Shown one piece after another: positions 17,970 through 27,440 of a DNA stretch of 64,000 nt; the first letter of the stretch is position 1; every line of letters begins with the position of its first letter. The DNA is from Janthinobacterium sp. LM6. GTDB taxonomy: Bacteria > Pseudomonadota > Gammaproteobacteria > Burkholderiales > Burkholderiaceae_D. Under the pieces are notes generated by a model that saw only the letters and a list, made by a program, of their open reading frames with translations, searched no databases and was not told where the DNA came from. The DNA is taken from contig NZ_CP019510.1 of the NCBI RefSeq assembly GCF_002002885.1, forward strand, positions 5,456,001 through 5,520,000. Direction: 5' to 3'. Both the position numbers and the translations under genes were made by a program.

Positions 17970-19783
17970 AGTCGTCCAGCATCAAGTTCATGTTCGCCTC
18001 GGCCCTGGCCGTCGTCGGCCTCGTCATTGCCCTGGTGGGTTTCGGCATCTACCGCGTCAGCCTGGCATCGGCGGCCGTCAGCGCCGCCCACGATTCGCGC
18101 TATGCCTCCTACCTGCTGGCGGACGAAATGCGTCAAAGTTCCGACGACCTGACCCGCCTGGCGCGTACCTATGTCGTATCGGGCGAGCCGAAATGGGAAC
18201 AGCAATACCTGGAAATTCTCGATATCCGCAGCGGCAAGAAAGCGCGCCCCGCGCAATACGAAAAAATCTACTGGGACTTCCGCGCCGCGGACATCGATCC
18301 GGGCAAGGGCTCGGACAAGGCCATCGCACTGACGAGCCTGATGAAGGCGGCTGGCTTCAGCGCGGCCGAATTCGCCAAGCTCAAGGAAGCGGAAGTCAAT
18401 TCCAACGAGCTGGTACGCACTGAAACGGTCGCCATGAACATGGTCAAGGGCCTGTACGCGGACCAGAGCGGCGCCTTCACGCGCCAGGATGCACCCGACC
18501 TGGCCAAGGCGCGCAGCATGATGCACGATGCGGCCTACCATGCCGCCAAGGCCCGCATCATGCGCCCGGTCGACGAGTTTCTCGGCATGCTGGACCGCCG
18601 CACGGGCCAGGCCATCGAGGAGGCGGAACAGGCCAAGCACTTCTGGTTCGGCGCACTGACCGCCGTCGCCGTGCTGCTGATCGCCACGCTGGCGGCGGCC
18701 CTCTGGTATGTGTATCGCCAGATCGCCGTTTCGCTCGACAACGCGGTGCGCCTGTCCGACGTGATGGCCTCGGGCGACCTGTCGGCCGACATCCGGCGCC
18801 AGGGGCCGGCCGAAGTGGCCAGGCTGCTGGGCGCGCTGGCCAGCATGCGCGACAGTCTGACGGCCGTAGTCGCGACGGTGCGCCACAACTCGGAAAGCGT
18901 GGCGCTGGGCAGTGCCGAAATCGCCGCCGGCAACCAGGACCTGAGCGCCCGCACTGAAAGCCAGGCCAGTGCACTCGAGCAGACCGCCGCCTCGATGGAA
19001 GAACTCAGTTCCACCGTCAACCAGAATGCCGACAACGCGCGCCAGGCCAACACCTTGGCGCAACAGGCATCGCAGGTGGCGCTGGCCGGCGGCGCCGTGG
19101 TCGCGCAGGTGGTCGACACCATGCGCGGCATCCATGCCGCCAGCAAGCGCATCGCCGATATCATCAACGTCATCGACGGCATCGCCTTCCAGACCAACAT
19201 CCTGGCGCTCAATGCTGCAGTGGAAGCGGCACGCGCCGGCGAGCAGGGACGCGGTTTTGCCGTCGTCGCCACCGAGGTGCGCAGCCTGGCCGGCCGCAGC
19301 GCCGAAGCGGCCAAGGAAATCAAGTTGCTGATTAACGACAGCGTGGCCCGCGTCGAACAGGGCACGACCCTGGTCGACCAGGCCGGCAGCACCATGACGC
19401 GGGTCGTCGACAGCATCACCCGCGTCACCGACATCATGGCCGAAATCAGCTCGGCCAGCGTCGAGCAGAGCGCCGGCGTCGCGCAGATCGGCGAAGCCGT
19501 GACGCAGATGGATGAAGTGACGCAGCAGAACGCAGCCCTGGTGGAACAGATGGCGGCGGCGGCCATCAGCCTGAAGCAGCAGGCCGGGGAACTGGTGCAG
19601 GCCGTCAGCGTGTTCCGCCTGGCGGCGCCCGCCGCCGCCAGGCCGTTGGCAGCCGCGCCGCGCGCCAGCACCATCCTTGCCCCACGCCCCGCCGCAATGC
19701 GGCCGCCGCAGGTGACGCGCATCAGCGCCGGCAGGCCCGCCCCGCGCCGCAAGGCCACGGAGACTGACTGGGAAGAGTTCTGA
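17966..19783 (+). CDS. methyl-accepting chemotaxis protein
   Basis: The 605-residue chemoreceptor has a membrane helix at about 8-30, a periplasmic four-helix-type sensor to about 225, and a second helix ([18 protein letters not shown]). A HAMP domain and a signalling domain with the hairpin tip [20 protein letters not shown] follow. The C-terminus ends DWEEF, resembling the pentapeptide that tethers CheR and CheB in many receptors. It relays ligand signals to CheA/CheW, which are not in this window. Its ATG overlaps the stop of the polyglutamine protein gene, and the CAA repeat lies directly before its ribosome site. Confidence 0.93.
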
Positions 19784-19883
19784 CAGGCTGCCGGAACGCG
19801 GTGCCGATGGCCGTCACGGCATCGGCGCCGCCGTTGGCGGCGCGCACAGGCCAATAGCGCAGCAAGCACTGCCTGCAAACAAA

Positions 19884-19915
19884 AAACCCGCTGACCTTTT
19901 CAGGTAAGCGGGTTT
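19884..19915 (-). terminator. intrinsic terminator of tRNA-Thr
   Basis: Arms AAACCCGCT (19884-19892) and AGCGGGTTT (19907-19915), with a further inner ACC/GGT pairing, form a hairpin. On the minus strand a run of T follows, placed about a dozen bases after the tRNA end. Confidence 0.8.
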
Positions 19916-19926
19916 CTGATGAAACT

Positions 19927-20002
19927 TGGTGCCGTTGGCCGGAATCGAACTGGCGACCTTCACATTACGAATGTGCTGCTCTACCAACTGAGCTACAACG
20001 GC
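19927..20002 (-). tRNA. tRNA-Thr (anticodon CGT)
   Basis: The 76-base minus-strand sequence folds as a cloverleaf. The acceptor GCCGTTG pairs with CAACGGC before ACCA, the D arm is GCTC/GAGC, and the anticodon loop is TTCGTAA with anticodon CGT. The CCA end is encoded. The anticodon stem GCACA/TGTGA with a G-A first pair is the same pattern as in E. coli thrW. One T-stem position (A52-C62) is unpaired. It reads ACG threonine codons. Confidence 0.95.
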
Positions 20003-20117
20003 GAAGACCCACATTCTACAAACAATGCACAAAATTTGCTAGTGTCAACGCGAACTTTTTTGCATTTTTTTAGCGGCCCGGCTGCAGACCGCTGAAAATC
20101 GTAGGAAAGTGCGGCTT

Positions 20118-21119
20118 TTACTCCGCGTGGTAGGCGGTGACGCGGGCCACTTCGTCCTTCGAGCCGAGGAAGACGGGCACGCGCTGGTGCAGCTTGTGCG
20201 GGGCGATGTCCATGATGCGCTGCTGGCCATCGGTGGCGGCGCCGCCGGCTTGTTCGACGATGAAGGCCATCGGGTTCGCTTCGTACATCAGGCGCAGCTT
20301 GCCGGGCATCGACGTGTCGCGCAGGTCGGCCGGGTACATGAAGATGCCGCCGCGGTTCAGGATGCGGTGCACGTCGGCCACCATCGAGGCGATCCAGCGC
20401 ATGTTGAAATTGGTGCCGCGCGGGCCCGTGTCGCCGGCCAGCAGTTCGTCGACATAGCGCTTCACGGGCGGATGCCAGTGGCGCGCGTTCGACATGTTGA
20501 TGGCGAATTCCTTGGTCGTCGGCGGAATCTGCATATTGCTTTGCGTGAGAACCCACGAACCCATCTCGCGGTCCAGGGTGAAGCAGTTCACGCCATTACC
20601 GAAGGTCAGCACCAGCATGGTTTGCGGACCGTACACGGCGTAGCCGGCCGCCACTTGCTTGCTGCCGGCTTGCATGAAGTCCTGCTCCGTCGGCTCGCCC
20701 ATGCCTTCCGGCGCCTTCAGCACCGAGAAAATGGTGCCGATGGAAACGTTGACGTCGATGTTCGACGAACCATCCAATGGGTCGAACAGCAGCATGTATT
20801 CGCCCTTCGGATAGCGGTTCGGGATCGGGTGGATCGATTCCATCTCTTCCGACGCCATGGCCGCCAGGTGGCCGCCCCATTCATTCGCTTCCAGCAAAAT
20901 CTCGTTGGAGATGATGTCGAGCTTTTTCTGCACTTCGCCCTGCACGTTTTCCGTGTCGGCCGTGCCCAGCACCTCACCCAGCGCGCCCTTGCTGACGGCG
21001 TGGCTGATGGTTTTACAGGCGCGCGCGACGACTTCGATCAGCAGGCGCAGTTCGGCCGGAATGCTGTTGTTCGAGCGCTGCTCTTCAACCAGGTATTGCG
21101 TAAGACTGATGCGTTTCAT
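20118..21119 (-). CDS. fbp: class I fructose-1,6-bisphosphatase
   Basis: This 333-residue enzyme hydrolyses fructose 1,6-bisphosphate to fructose 6-phosphate in gluconeogenesis. The metal-binding motif is [15 protein letters not shown], and the substrate-binding C-terminal stretch is [18 protein letters not shown]. The length is normal. An AGAGGGA ribosome site precedes the ATG. pepN lies 45 bases upstream on the same strand, so the two may be co-transcribed. Confidence 0.97.
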   Translation of the reverse strand: MKRISLTQYLVEEQRSNNSIPAELRLLIEVVARACKTISHAVSKGALGEVLGTADTENVQGEVQKKLDIISNEILLEANEWGGHLAAMASEEMESIHPIPNRYPKGEYMLLFDPLDGSSNIDVNVSIGTIFSVLKAPEGMGEPTEQDFMQAGSKQVAAGYAVYGPQTMLVLTFGNGVNCFTLDREMGSWVLTQSNMQIPPTTKEFAINMSNARHWHPPVKRYVDELLAGDTGPRGTNFNMRWIASMVADVHRILNRGGIFMYPADLRDTSMPGKLRLMYEANPMAFIVEQAGGAATDGQQRIMDIAPHKLHQRVPVFLGSKDEVARVTAYHAE

Positions 21120-21164
21120 GAAATCCCTCTGTTTTAATAGCTTTTTGATAAATTTTTTGCGGTG

Positions 21165-23819
21165 TTAATTGGCCAATGCCTTGGAAACGACTTCCATCAC
21201 GTCATTCGACAGGCTGGCCTGGCCGGCGACTTTTTCCAGCGCGTCGCGCATATGGCTTTGCAGCGCGGGTACGTAACGGCGCCAGCGGTCCATGGAGCGC
21301 GCCAGGCGGGCGGCCACCTGCGGGTTCAGGGCGTCGAGCGCGATGACTTGCTCGGCCCAGAAGGCGTAGCCGCTGCCGTCAGCCGCATGGAATTGCGACG
21401 GATTGCCGTTCGTGAAATTGAAGATCAGACTGCGCGCGCGGTTCGGATTTTTCAAGGTGAAGGCCGGATGCGTCATCAGCTGGCGCACGGCTTGCACGTC
21501 GGTCGATGGCGCGGCCGCCTGCATGGCGAACCACTTGTCGACCACCAGCGCTTCGTTCTCGAAATCGGCATAGAAACTGGCCAGCGCGGCCTGCGCGTGC
21601 GATGGCGAACCCGAATGGATCAGGGCGCCCAGCGCTGCCGCGCGGTCCGTCATGTTGCCGGCGCTGTCGAACTGCTGCTGCGCCAGCGCCAGTTCTTGCG
21701 CGTCCGGCGCGATCAGCAGGTAGGACAGAGCCAGGTTTTTCAGCGCGCGCTTGCCGGCCGACAGGGCATCGGGGCTATATTCGCCCGGCGTCTGGTTGGC
21801 GCGGTATTGCGCCAGCAGTTCAGGTTTCAGGGCCGCCGCGATGATGCGGCGCATGAACTGGCGCGCCGCGTGGATCGCTTGCGGGTCGACTTGCGCCATG
21901 CGCTCGGCGATGATGGTTTCCGACGGCAGGATCAGGGCCAGCTCGCGGAAGGCAGGATCGAGCGTTTCATCGGCCAGCAAGGCGCGTTGCGCTTCGATGA
22001 AGGTGTCATCCAGCGCCAGAGTCTCGCCGGCGGCGACGGCGCCGGTCAGTTTCAGCAGGCGCTCCATGGCCAGGCGCTGTCCAGCTTCCCAGCGGTTAAC
22101 CGGGTCGCTGTCATGGCGGAACAGGTGCAGCAGTTCCGCGTCGGTGTAATCGTATTCCAGCACCACGGGCGCGGAAAAGTCGCGCAGCAGCGACGGCACG
22201 GGCAACTCCGTCACATTCGTGAAGCGGAAAGTCTGCGACGCTTGCGTCAATTCCAGCACGACGCTGGCAACGCCGTTCGACACGACGCCATCGACGTGCA
22301 GCGGCAGATCACGGCCATCGGCGGCCAGCAAGCCGACGGTGACGGGGATGTGGAAAGGCAGTTTTTTCGGCTGGCCTGGCGTGGCGGGGCAGCTTTGCGC
22401 CAGGGTCAGCTCGAACGTCTGGCTGGCCGCATCGTAGCGCGTGGACGCCGTGACAACGGGCGTACCCGCCTGGCTGTACCAGCGCTCGAACTGGGTAAAG
22501 TCGCGGCCATTCGCGTCGGCCATGGCGGCGCGGAAGTCGTCGCACTGCACGGCCTGGCCATCGTGGCGCTCAAAGTACAGATCCATGCCCTTGCGGAAAC
22601 CGTCGCGGCCCACCAGAGTCTGGTACATGCGCACCACTTCGGCGCCCTTCTCGTAGATGGTAACCGTATAAAAATTATTGATCTCGACGAAAGAATCGGG
22701 ACGCACGGGATGGGCCATCGGGCCCGCGTCTTCAGGGAATTGTGCCTGGCGCAGGGTGCGCACCTGGTCGATGCGCGTGACGGCGCGGCCCGTGTCCGTG
22801 CCGATCATGTCGGCCGAGAACTCCTGGTCGCGGAAGACCGTCAAGCCTTCCTTCAGTGACAGCTGGAACCAGTCGCGACACGTCACGCGGTTACCGGTCC
22901 AGTTATGGAAGTATTCGTGGCCCACCACCGCTTCGATGCCCGCGTAATCGACGTCCGTCGCCACGCGCGGATTGGCCAGCACATACTTGGTATTGAAGAT
23001 GTTCAAACCCTTGTTTTCCATGGCGCCCATGTTGAAATCGCCCACGGCGACGATCATGAAGCGGTCCAGGTCAAGTTCCAGGCCGAAACGCTCCTCGTCC
23101 CAGCGGATCGAGTTTTTCAGCGACTGCATGGCGTAGTCGGTTTTATCAAGGTTGCCGTCTTCCACCCACACCTGCAGCAGCACTTCGCGGCCCGACTTCA
23201 GCGTGTAGCGTTCCTCCTGGCATACCAGGCGCGCCGCCACCAGCGCGAACAGGTAGGACGGCTTCTTGAACGGGTCTTCCCACTTGGCGTAATGGCGGCC
23301 GTCGCCGAGGTCGCCCTCTTCGATCAAGTTGCCATTCGACAACAGCACCGGATACTTGTCCTTGTCGGCGCGCAGCATGACCGTGTACTTGGCCATTACA
23401 TCCGGGCGGTCCGGGAAGAAGGTGATGCGGCGGAAGCCTTCCGCTTCGCACTGCGTGAAGAAATTATGGTTCGACACGTACAGGCCGGACAGCGAGGTAT
23501 TGTCCTGCGGCGCCAGCACGGTTTCGATATCGAGCGTCACCTCGTCCGGGGCCTTGGGGATGGTCAGCATGCCCGCCGTCAGCTTGTACTGCGACGGCTT
23601 CAATACCTTGCCATTCAGGCGCACCAGCACCAGTTCGATGTGTTCGCCGTGCAATTCGATGCTGCGGCTGGTGCTGGCCGGGTTATGGCGCATTTGAATC
23701 CGGCTCGCCACCACTGTGCGGGCGGGATCGAGATCGAAACCAAGTTCGACGCTGTCGACCAAAAAGCTGGGCGGCGTGTAATCTTTGCGGTAAATCGTCT
23801 GAGGGCTGTCTGTGCGCAT
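21165..23819 (-). CDS. pepN: aminopeptidase N (M1 family)
   Basis: The 884-residue cytoplasmic zinc metallopeptidase removes N-terminal amino acids. It has the exopeptidase motif MGAMENKGLN and the zinc site VVGHEYFHNWTGNRVT with a downstream Glu in LKEGLTVFRDQEF. Length and the four-domain layout match E. coli PepN. It probably starts at ATG 23819, although the ribosome site is weak. fbp follows on the same strand. Confidence 0.96.
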   Translation of the reverse strand: MRTDSPQTIYRKDYTPPSFLVDSVELGFDLDPARTVVASRIQMRHNPASTSRSIELHGEHIELVLVRLNGKVLKPSQYKLTAGMLTIPKAPDEVTLDIETVLAPQDNTSLSGLYVSNHNFFTQCEAEGFRRITFFPDRPDVMAKYTVMLRADKDKYPVLLSNGNLIEEGDLGDGRHYAKWEDPFKKPSYLFALVAARLVCQEERYTLKSGREVLLQVWVEDGNLDKTDYAMQSLKNSIRWDEERFGLELDLDRFMIVAVGDFNMGAMENKGLNIFNTKYVLANPRVATDVDYAGIEAVVGHEYFHNWTGNRVTCRDWFQLSLKEGLTVFRDQEFSADMIGTDTGRAVTRIDQVRTLRQAQFPEDAGPMAHPVRPDSFVEINNFYTVTIYEKGAEVVRMYQTLVGRDGFRKGMDLYFERHDGQAVQCDDFRAAMADANGRDFTQFERWYSQAGTPVVTASTRYDAASQTFELTLAQSCPATPGQPKKLPFHIPVTVGLLAADGRDLPLHVDGVVSNGVASVVLELTQASQTFRFTNVTELPVPSLLRDFSAPVVLEYDYTDAELLHLFRHDSDPVNRWEAGQRLAMERLLKLTGAVAAGETLALDDTFIEAQRALLADETLDPAFRELALILPSETIIAERMAQVDPQAIHAARQFMRRIIAAALKPELLAQYRANQTPGEYSPDALSAGKRALKNLALSYLLIAPDAQELALAQQQFDSAGNMTDRAAALGALIHSGSPSHAQAALASFYADFENEALVVDKWFAMQAAAPSTDVQAVRQLMTHPAFTLKNPNRARSLIFNFTNGNPSQFHAADGSGYAFWAEQVIALDALNPQVAARLARSMDRWRRYVPALQSHMRDALEKVAGQASLSNDVMEVVSKALAN

Positions 23820-24017
23820 AGGGATTTGGGTGGGAGCGGAGGCAAAAGCCTATTTTACCAACACCAGCCCCCGATAGTCGCGATTCAGGTCAGGAATGTT
23901 GGATTCCCTTACACGCAGACATGCCAGGTAACATTCTGTAATAATGAATAGAAACAAATAGAACTATTCTTATAATACTAAGCGATGAATTGCGTCTACT
24001 AATCAGGAGGTCATGCA

Positions 24018-24647
24018 ATGAAACGATATCTCACCATCATGATGGCCGCATTGACCGTGTTGCTCACCGGATGCGCCACCACCATACGCAGCGATGTGAC
24101 CGTATTCCATGAGTGGCCTGCGCAATTGCAGGACAAATCATATGCATTTGAAACGCCAGATGCCGAAAACGACACGCTGGAATACCGCAGCTACCAGAAC
24201 CTGGTGCGCGCGGAACTGGCCAAACATGGCTTCGGCGAAGCGTCCGGCCCTGCGGCAGCCAATTTGCGCGTGGCGATGCAGTTTTCCACCGTCGACTACC
24301 CTGAGCGCGTGCTGCAGGCATCCGATCCATTCTGGTATGGCCCCGGCTACTGGCCTGGCCGCTACGGCTACCGCTACGGCGCATGGCCAGGCTATGGCCG
24401 CTTTGGCTATAACCCCTACTGGTATGGCCCGATGGACGTGGAAGAAAGCGTGCGCCATAAATACGAACGCGAATTGCGCGTGACGATCAATGACCGCCAC
24501 GGCAAGAAACTGTACGACGTAACCGTGCAATCAACCAGCAACAAGCGCGCCACGTCGCAAGTAATGCCGGCCATGGTCGCCAGCGCCTTTGCCGACTTCC
24601 CCGGCCAGAGCGGCGTGCCCCGCAAGGTCGAAGTCAAGATAGACTGA
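24018..24647 (+). CDS. DUF4136 family lipoprotein
   Basis: The 209-residue protein has a lipoprotein signal peptide ending in LLTGC (Cys about 19) and a DUF4136-like domain beginning RSDVTVFHEWP. The middle is rich in Gly, Tyr and Trp (YWPGRYGYRYGAWPGYGRF). The C-terminal part is RELRVTINDRHGKKLYDVTV. It should be anchored in the envelope, probably the outer membrane. An AGGAGG ribosome site precedes the ATG, and a TATAAT -10-like box lies at 23971. The biochemical function of the family is unknown. Confidence 0.85.
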   Translation: MKRYLTIMMAALTVLLTGCATTIRSDVTVFHEWPAQLQDKSYAFETPDAENDTLEYRSYQNLVRAELAKHGFGEASGPAAANLRVAMQFSTVDYPERVLQASDPFWYGPGYWPGRYGYRYGAWPGYGRFGYNPYWYGPMDVEESVRHKYERELRVTINDRHGKKLYDVTVQSTSNKRATSQVMPAMVASAFADFPGQSGVPRKVEVKID

Positions 24648-24649
24648 GA

Positions 24650-24767
24650 GCGCCAGCCAAAACCTGCTGCGCGTCGCGCTTTGCGGCCGGCGATGCTCAC
24701 CGTACTAAAGTACGGTTGCGCTTCTCGGCCACAAATCACTGCCGCTCGCTACGGTTTTGTCAGGCGC
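24650..24767. repeat. 118-bp nested imperfect palindrome (REP/MITE-like)
   Basis: The outer arms (24650-24664 and 24753-24767) match at 13 of 15 positions. Similarity continues inward through GGCCG/CGGCC to a perfect 18-bp core, ACCGTACTAAAGTACGGT (24699-24716), at the centre of the element. It lies directly after the DUF4136 gene and before a terminator. No coding capacity is seen. Its whole-length symmetry suggests a dispersed non-autonomous repeat. Confidence 0.65.
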
Positions 24768-24786
24768 GAGAAGTCTGGAGTACTTT

Positions 24787-24827
24787 AAAAAACCGGCTGG
24801 TGCAGCGATGCGCCAGCCGGTTTTTTT
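24787..24827. terminator. bidirectional intrinsic terminator
   Basis: A 14-base stem (24787-24800 and 24813-24826) with a GC-rich core CCGGCTGG is flanked by A and T runs on both sides. It ends transcripts of the plus-strand lipoprotein gene and of the minus-strand microprotein/oxidoreductase operon. Confidence 0.9.
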
Positions 24828-24844
24828 ATGTCTGCGTTTTATGC

Positions 24845-24964
24845 CTATGAGTAATACGCCTCGGCGGCAAAGGTGAGCGCGCCGATCAGGGCCACGGCCA
24901 ACAACAGCACGATCAGCAGGCGGCCGAACTTCGGCGTACCGTCTCTTTCGCTGCCGCCGCTCAT
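24845..24964 (-). CDS. 39-residue membrane microprotein coupled to the oxidoreductase gene
   Basis: ATG 24964 overlaps the TGA of the quinone oxidoreductase gene (ATGA), and a 39-codon frame follows. The N-terminus is polar (MSGGSERDGTPKFGR) and the rest is one membrane helix (LLIVLLLAVALIGALTFAAE) ending AYYS. The overlap with the upstream stop suggests translational coupling, and a terminator follows 18 bases after the stop. I do not recognise the family and assign no function. Confidence 0.65.
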   Translation of the reverse strand: MSGGSERDGTPKFGRLLIVLLLAVALIGALTFAAEAYYS

Positions 24965-25950
24965 GGCACGATGATGGTCGAGCCGGTCGTCTTGCGCCCT
25001 TCCAGGTCCGTGTGCGCCTGGGCGATATGGGCCAGGCCGTAGCGCTGGTTGATCTCGATCTGCACTTCGCCGCTGCTGACGACGCCGAACAGCGAGGTTG
25101 CCATCTCTTCCAGATTCGCACGGTTCGAGGCATAGCTGAACAAGGCGGGACGCGTGATGAAGAGCGAACCGCGCGATGCCAGCTCGCTGAGGGTGAAGGC
25201 CGGCACGGGGCCGGAAGCATTGCCGAAGCTGACCATCATGCCCAGCGGCGCCAGGCAGTCGAGCGAACCCGTGAACGTGTCCTTGCCGATGGAATCGTAG
25301 ACGACGGAGACACCCTTGCCGCCCGTGATCTCGCGCACGCGCTCGACGAAGTTTTCCGTGTTGTAGTTGATGACATGGGCCGCGCCATGCGCCTTGGCCA
25401 GCGCCGCCTTTTCATCGGAACCGGCCGTGCCGATCAGGTTCACGCCCAGCACTTTCGCCCACTGGCAGGCGATCAGGCCCACGCCGCCCGCGGCCGCGTG
25501 GAACAGGACGGTATCGCCCGCCTTCAGCGCCACCGTGCGGTGGAACAGGTATTGCACCGTCAAGCCTTGCAGCATCATGGCGGCGGCCGTATCGAAACCT
25601 ATACGCTCGGGCAATACCAGCAGCAAGGCCGCCGGCAAGTTACGCTGCTGCGCATACGCGCCATTGATGCGCGCCGCATACGCCACCCGGTCGCCCACCT
25701 TCACTTCGGTGACGCCCTCGCCCACCACCTCGACGATGCCCGCCCCCTCGACACCAAGGCCATTGGGCAGAGGCTGCGGATACAAGCCCGTGCGGAAATA
25801 CACGTCGATGAAATTGAGGCCGATGGCCTCGTGCTTCACGCGCGCCTCGCCGGGACCCGGCGGCGGCAGCTCCACATCCACGTATTCCATCACGTCCGGG
25901 CCGCCCACGCGCTGTACGCGGATGGCTTTGGTGGTAATCGTTGCGCTCAC
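24961..25950 (-). CDS. NADPH:quinone oxidoreductase (zinc-independent MDR family)
   Basis: The 329-residue protein belongs to the quinone oxidoreductase branch of the medium-chain dehydrogenases. It has the dinucleotide-binding motif HAAAGGVGLIACQWAK and the N-terminal GroES-like domain (GEARVKHEAIGLNFIDVYFR). Zinc ligands are absent, as in E. coli QorA. It should reduce quinones or reactive carbonyls with NADPH. It follows the methylglyoxal synthase gene by 33 bases on the same strand, so a role in carbonyl metabolism is plausible. Confidence 0.92.
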   Translation of the reverse strand: MSATITTKAIRVQRVGGPDVMEYVDVELPPPGPGEARVKHEAIGLNFIDVYFRTGLYPQPLPNGLGVEGAGIVEVVGEGVTEVKVGDRVAYAARINGAYAQQRNLPAALLLVLPERIGFDTAAAMMLQGLTVQYLFHRTVALKAGDTVLFHAAAGGVGLIACQWAKVLGVNLIGTAGSDEKAALAKAHGAAHVINYNTENFVERVREITGGKGVSVVYDSIGKDTFTGSLDCLAPLGMMVSFGNASGPVPAFTLSELASRGSLFITRPALFSYASNRANLEEMATSLFGVVSSGEVQIEINQRYGLAHIAQAHTDLEGRKTTGSTIIVP

Positions 25951-25983
25951 AATATGCTCCTTGAAGAAGAATCGGGAAAAACG

Positions 25984-26373
25984 TCAGGCGGCAGCGCTGG
26001 CCCGCGCCTGCAGTTGCGACAGCACCAGGTGCGCCGACGACAAATTCGTTGCGCACGCCACGTTGTGCACGTCGCAGGCGCGCACCAGGGCGTTGATGTC
26101 CGGCTCGTGCGGCTGCGGCGTCATCGGGTCGCGCAGGAAGATCACGCAATCGATCAGGCCTTCCACCAGCAGCGAGCCGATCTGCAAGTCGCCGCCGAAC
26201 GGGCCGGAATGCTTGCGCTCGACGGCCAGGCCCAGCTCATTGATCAGGCGGCCGCCCGTGGTGCCCGTGGCCGACAGTTCACAGCCCTTGAGAAAATCCA
26301 GGTATTCGCCCGCCAGGGTAATCATGTCATCTTTTTTCTTGTCGTGGGCAATCAGGGCGATGCGTGTTTTCAT
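25984..26373 (-). CDS. mgsA: methylglyoxal synthase
   Basis: The 129-residue enzyme converts dihydroxyacetone phosphate to methylglyoxal and phosphate, bypassing lower glycolysis when phosphate is low. Family motifs are [23 protein letters not shown], and [12 protein letters not shown]. The start [11 protein letters not shown] is preferred to an ATG four codons upstream because it matches family N-termini. Likely part of an operon with the oxidoreductase downstream and the DMT exporter upstream (29 bases). Confidence 0.95.
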   Translation of the reverse strand: MKTRIALIAHDKKKDDMITLAGEYLDFLKGCELSATGTTGGRLINELGLAVERKHSGPFGGDLQIGSLLVEGLIDCVIFLRDPMTPQPHEPDINALVRACDVHNVACATNLSSAHLVLSQLQARASAAA

Positions 26374-26402
26374 GGTGAGGACCATTTCAGTGGGTGAAGG
26401 AA

Positions 26403-27323
26403 TTATTTCTTTTTCGACAGCAAGTAAATGCCGGCCAATACCAGGCTGGTGCCAGCCAGTTGCCAGTTGGTGATCGGTTCATCGAGGATCATGGCGCCCA
26501 GGAACAGGGTCGACACGGGGCCGATCATGCCGGCCTGCGAAGCGACGGGCGCACCGATGCGCTCGACGGCGATCATCGTCATGAAGACGGGCATCACCGT
26601 GCAAAAGATGCCATTTAGCAAGGACAAGCCATACACGGGCATGGGCTGGATCAGCAGCTCGACGGGGCGCAGGATGAAAAATTGAGCGATGCAGGCAAAG
26701 CTGGCCACGCACATGGCATAGCTGACCAGGCGCATCGAGCCGATGCGTTTCACCAGTTCGCCCGAACCGAGCAGGTACACGGCATACGCACAGGCCGAGC
26801 CCAGCACCAGGGTGGAACCGAGCGCCACGTTGCTGGCGCCGCCCTGCAAGTCGTGCACGAACACCAGCACGATGCCGCAGTAGGAGGTGAACAGGGCCAG
26901 CCATTGAAGGCGGCTGATGCGCTGCTTGAAGTACACGGTGGTAATCAGCAGTACGAAGGTGGGCGTGAGGAACAGGATCAGGCGCTCCAGCCCCACGGAA
27001 ATGTATTGCAGGCCCAGGAAATCCAGATAGCTGGACAGGTAATAGCCGACGAGGCCCAGCCCGACGAGGCGCCAGCGGTCGCTGTTGGACAGCGGCGGCT
27101 CCGTGCGCATCTGCCAGCAAGCGATGACGGCGAACACGGGCAGCGAAAAAATCATCCTGAAGGCGATCAGGGTGACGGCGTCGATCTGGTAGCGGTACAG
27201 CAGCTTGGCGACGATGGCCTTGGTGGAAAACAGTACCGCCCCGCCCACGGCGATGGCCAGGCCACCGAGGTAGACGGAACGGGGAATCGATGCAGGGGTT
27301 GCTTGCGGGGAACTGGAGCTCAT
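26403..27323 (-). CDS. EamA/DMT family transporter
   Basis: The 306-residue inner-membrane protein has about ten hydrophobic segments arranged as two EamA repeats. The first begins [21 protein letters not shown] and the second near [20 protein letters not shown]. Members export metabolites or amino acids. ATG 27323 is chosen because the preceding in-frame residues are not hydrophobic or conserved. The substrate cannot be told from sequence. Confidence 0.88.
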   Translation of the reverse strand: MSSSSPQATPASIPRSVYLGGLAIAVGGAVLFSTKAIVAKLLYRYQIDAVTLIAFRMIFSLPVFAVIACWQMRTEPPLSNSDRWRLVGLGLVGYYLSSYLDFLGLQYISVGLERLILFLTPTFVLLITTVYFKQRISRLQWLALFTSYCGIVLVFVHDLQGGASNVALGSTLVLGSACAYAVYLLGSGELVKRIGSMRLVSYAMCVASFACIAQFFILRPVELLIQPMPVYGLSLLNGIFCTVMPVFMTMIAVERIGAPVASQAGMIGPVSTLFLGAMILDEPITNWQLAGTSLVLAGIYLLSKKK

Positions 27324-27360
27324 GCCCAGATTGTAATGGCAAAAGCGAAAGCAAGCTGAT

Positions 27361-27422
27361 AACCCCAACGGCAAATACCGGGGTCGGACCCTGAGGGTCC
27401 GACCCCAGCCTTCTTTGGGGTT
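27361..27422. repeat. nested palindrome, REPIN-like
   Basis: GGGGTCGGACCCT and its exact complement (13-base arms, 27380-27392 and 27394-27406) flank a single G. Outer 8-base arms AACCCCAA (27361-27368) and TTGGGGTT (27415-27422) enclose this core. GGGTCGGACCC-type palindromes recur between genes in many betaproteobacteria. It sits between the DMT gene and the PhoD gene. Confidence 0.7.
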
Positions 27423-27440
27423 GACGTTTAAGAAATAAGT

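Noticed and set aside
19927-20002. tRNA-Thr as an integration site of a genomic island
   Set aside because: No integrase gene and no repeated copy of the tRNA 3' end were seen nearby.
20013-20048. TTGACA and TAGAAT as a tRNA-Thr promoter
   Set aside because: The spacing is 24 bases, too long for a normal sigma-70 promoter, so it was not annotated.
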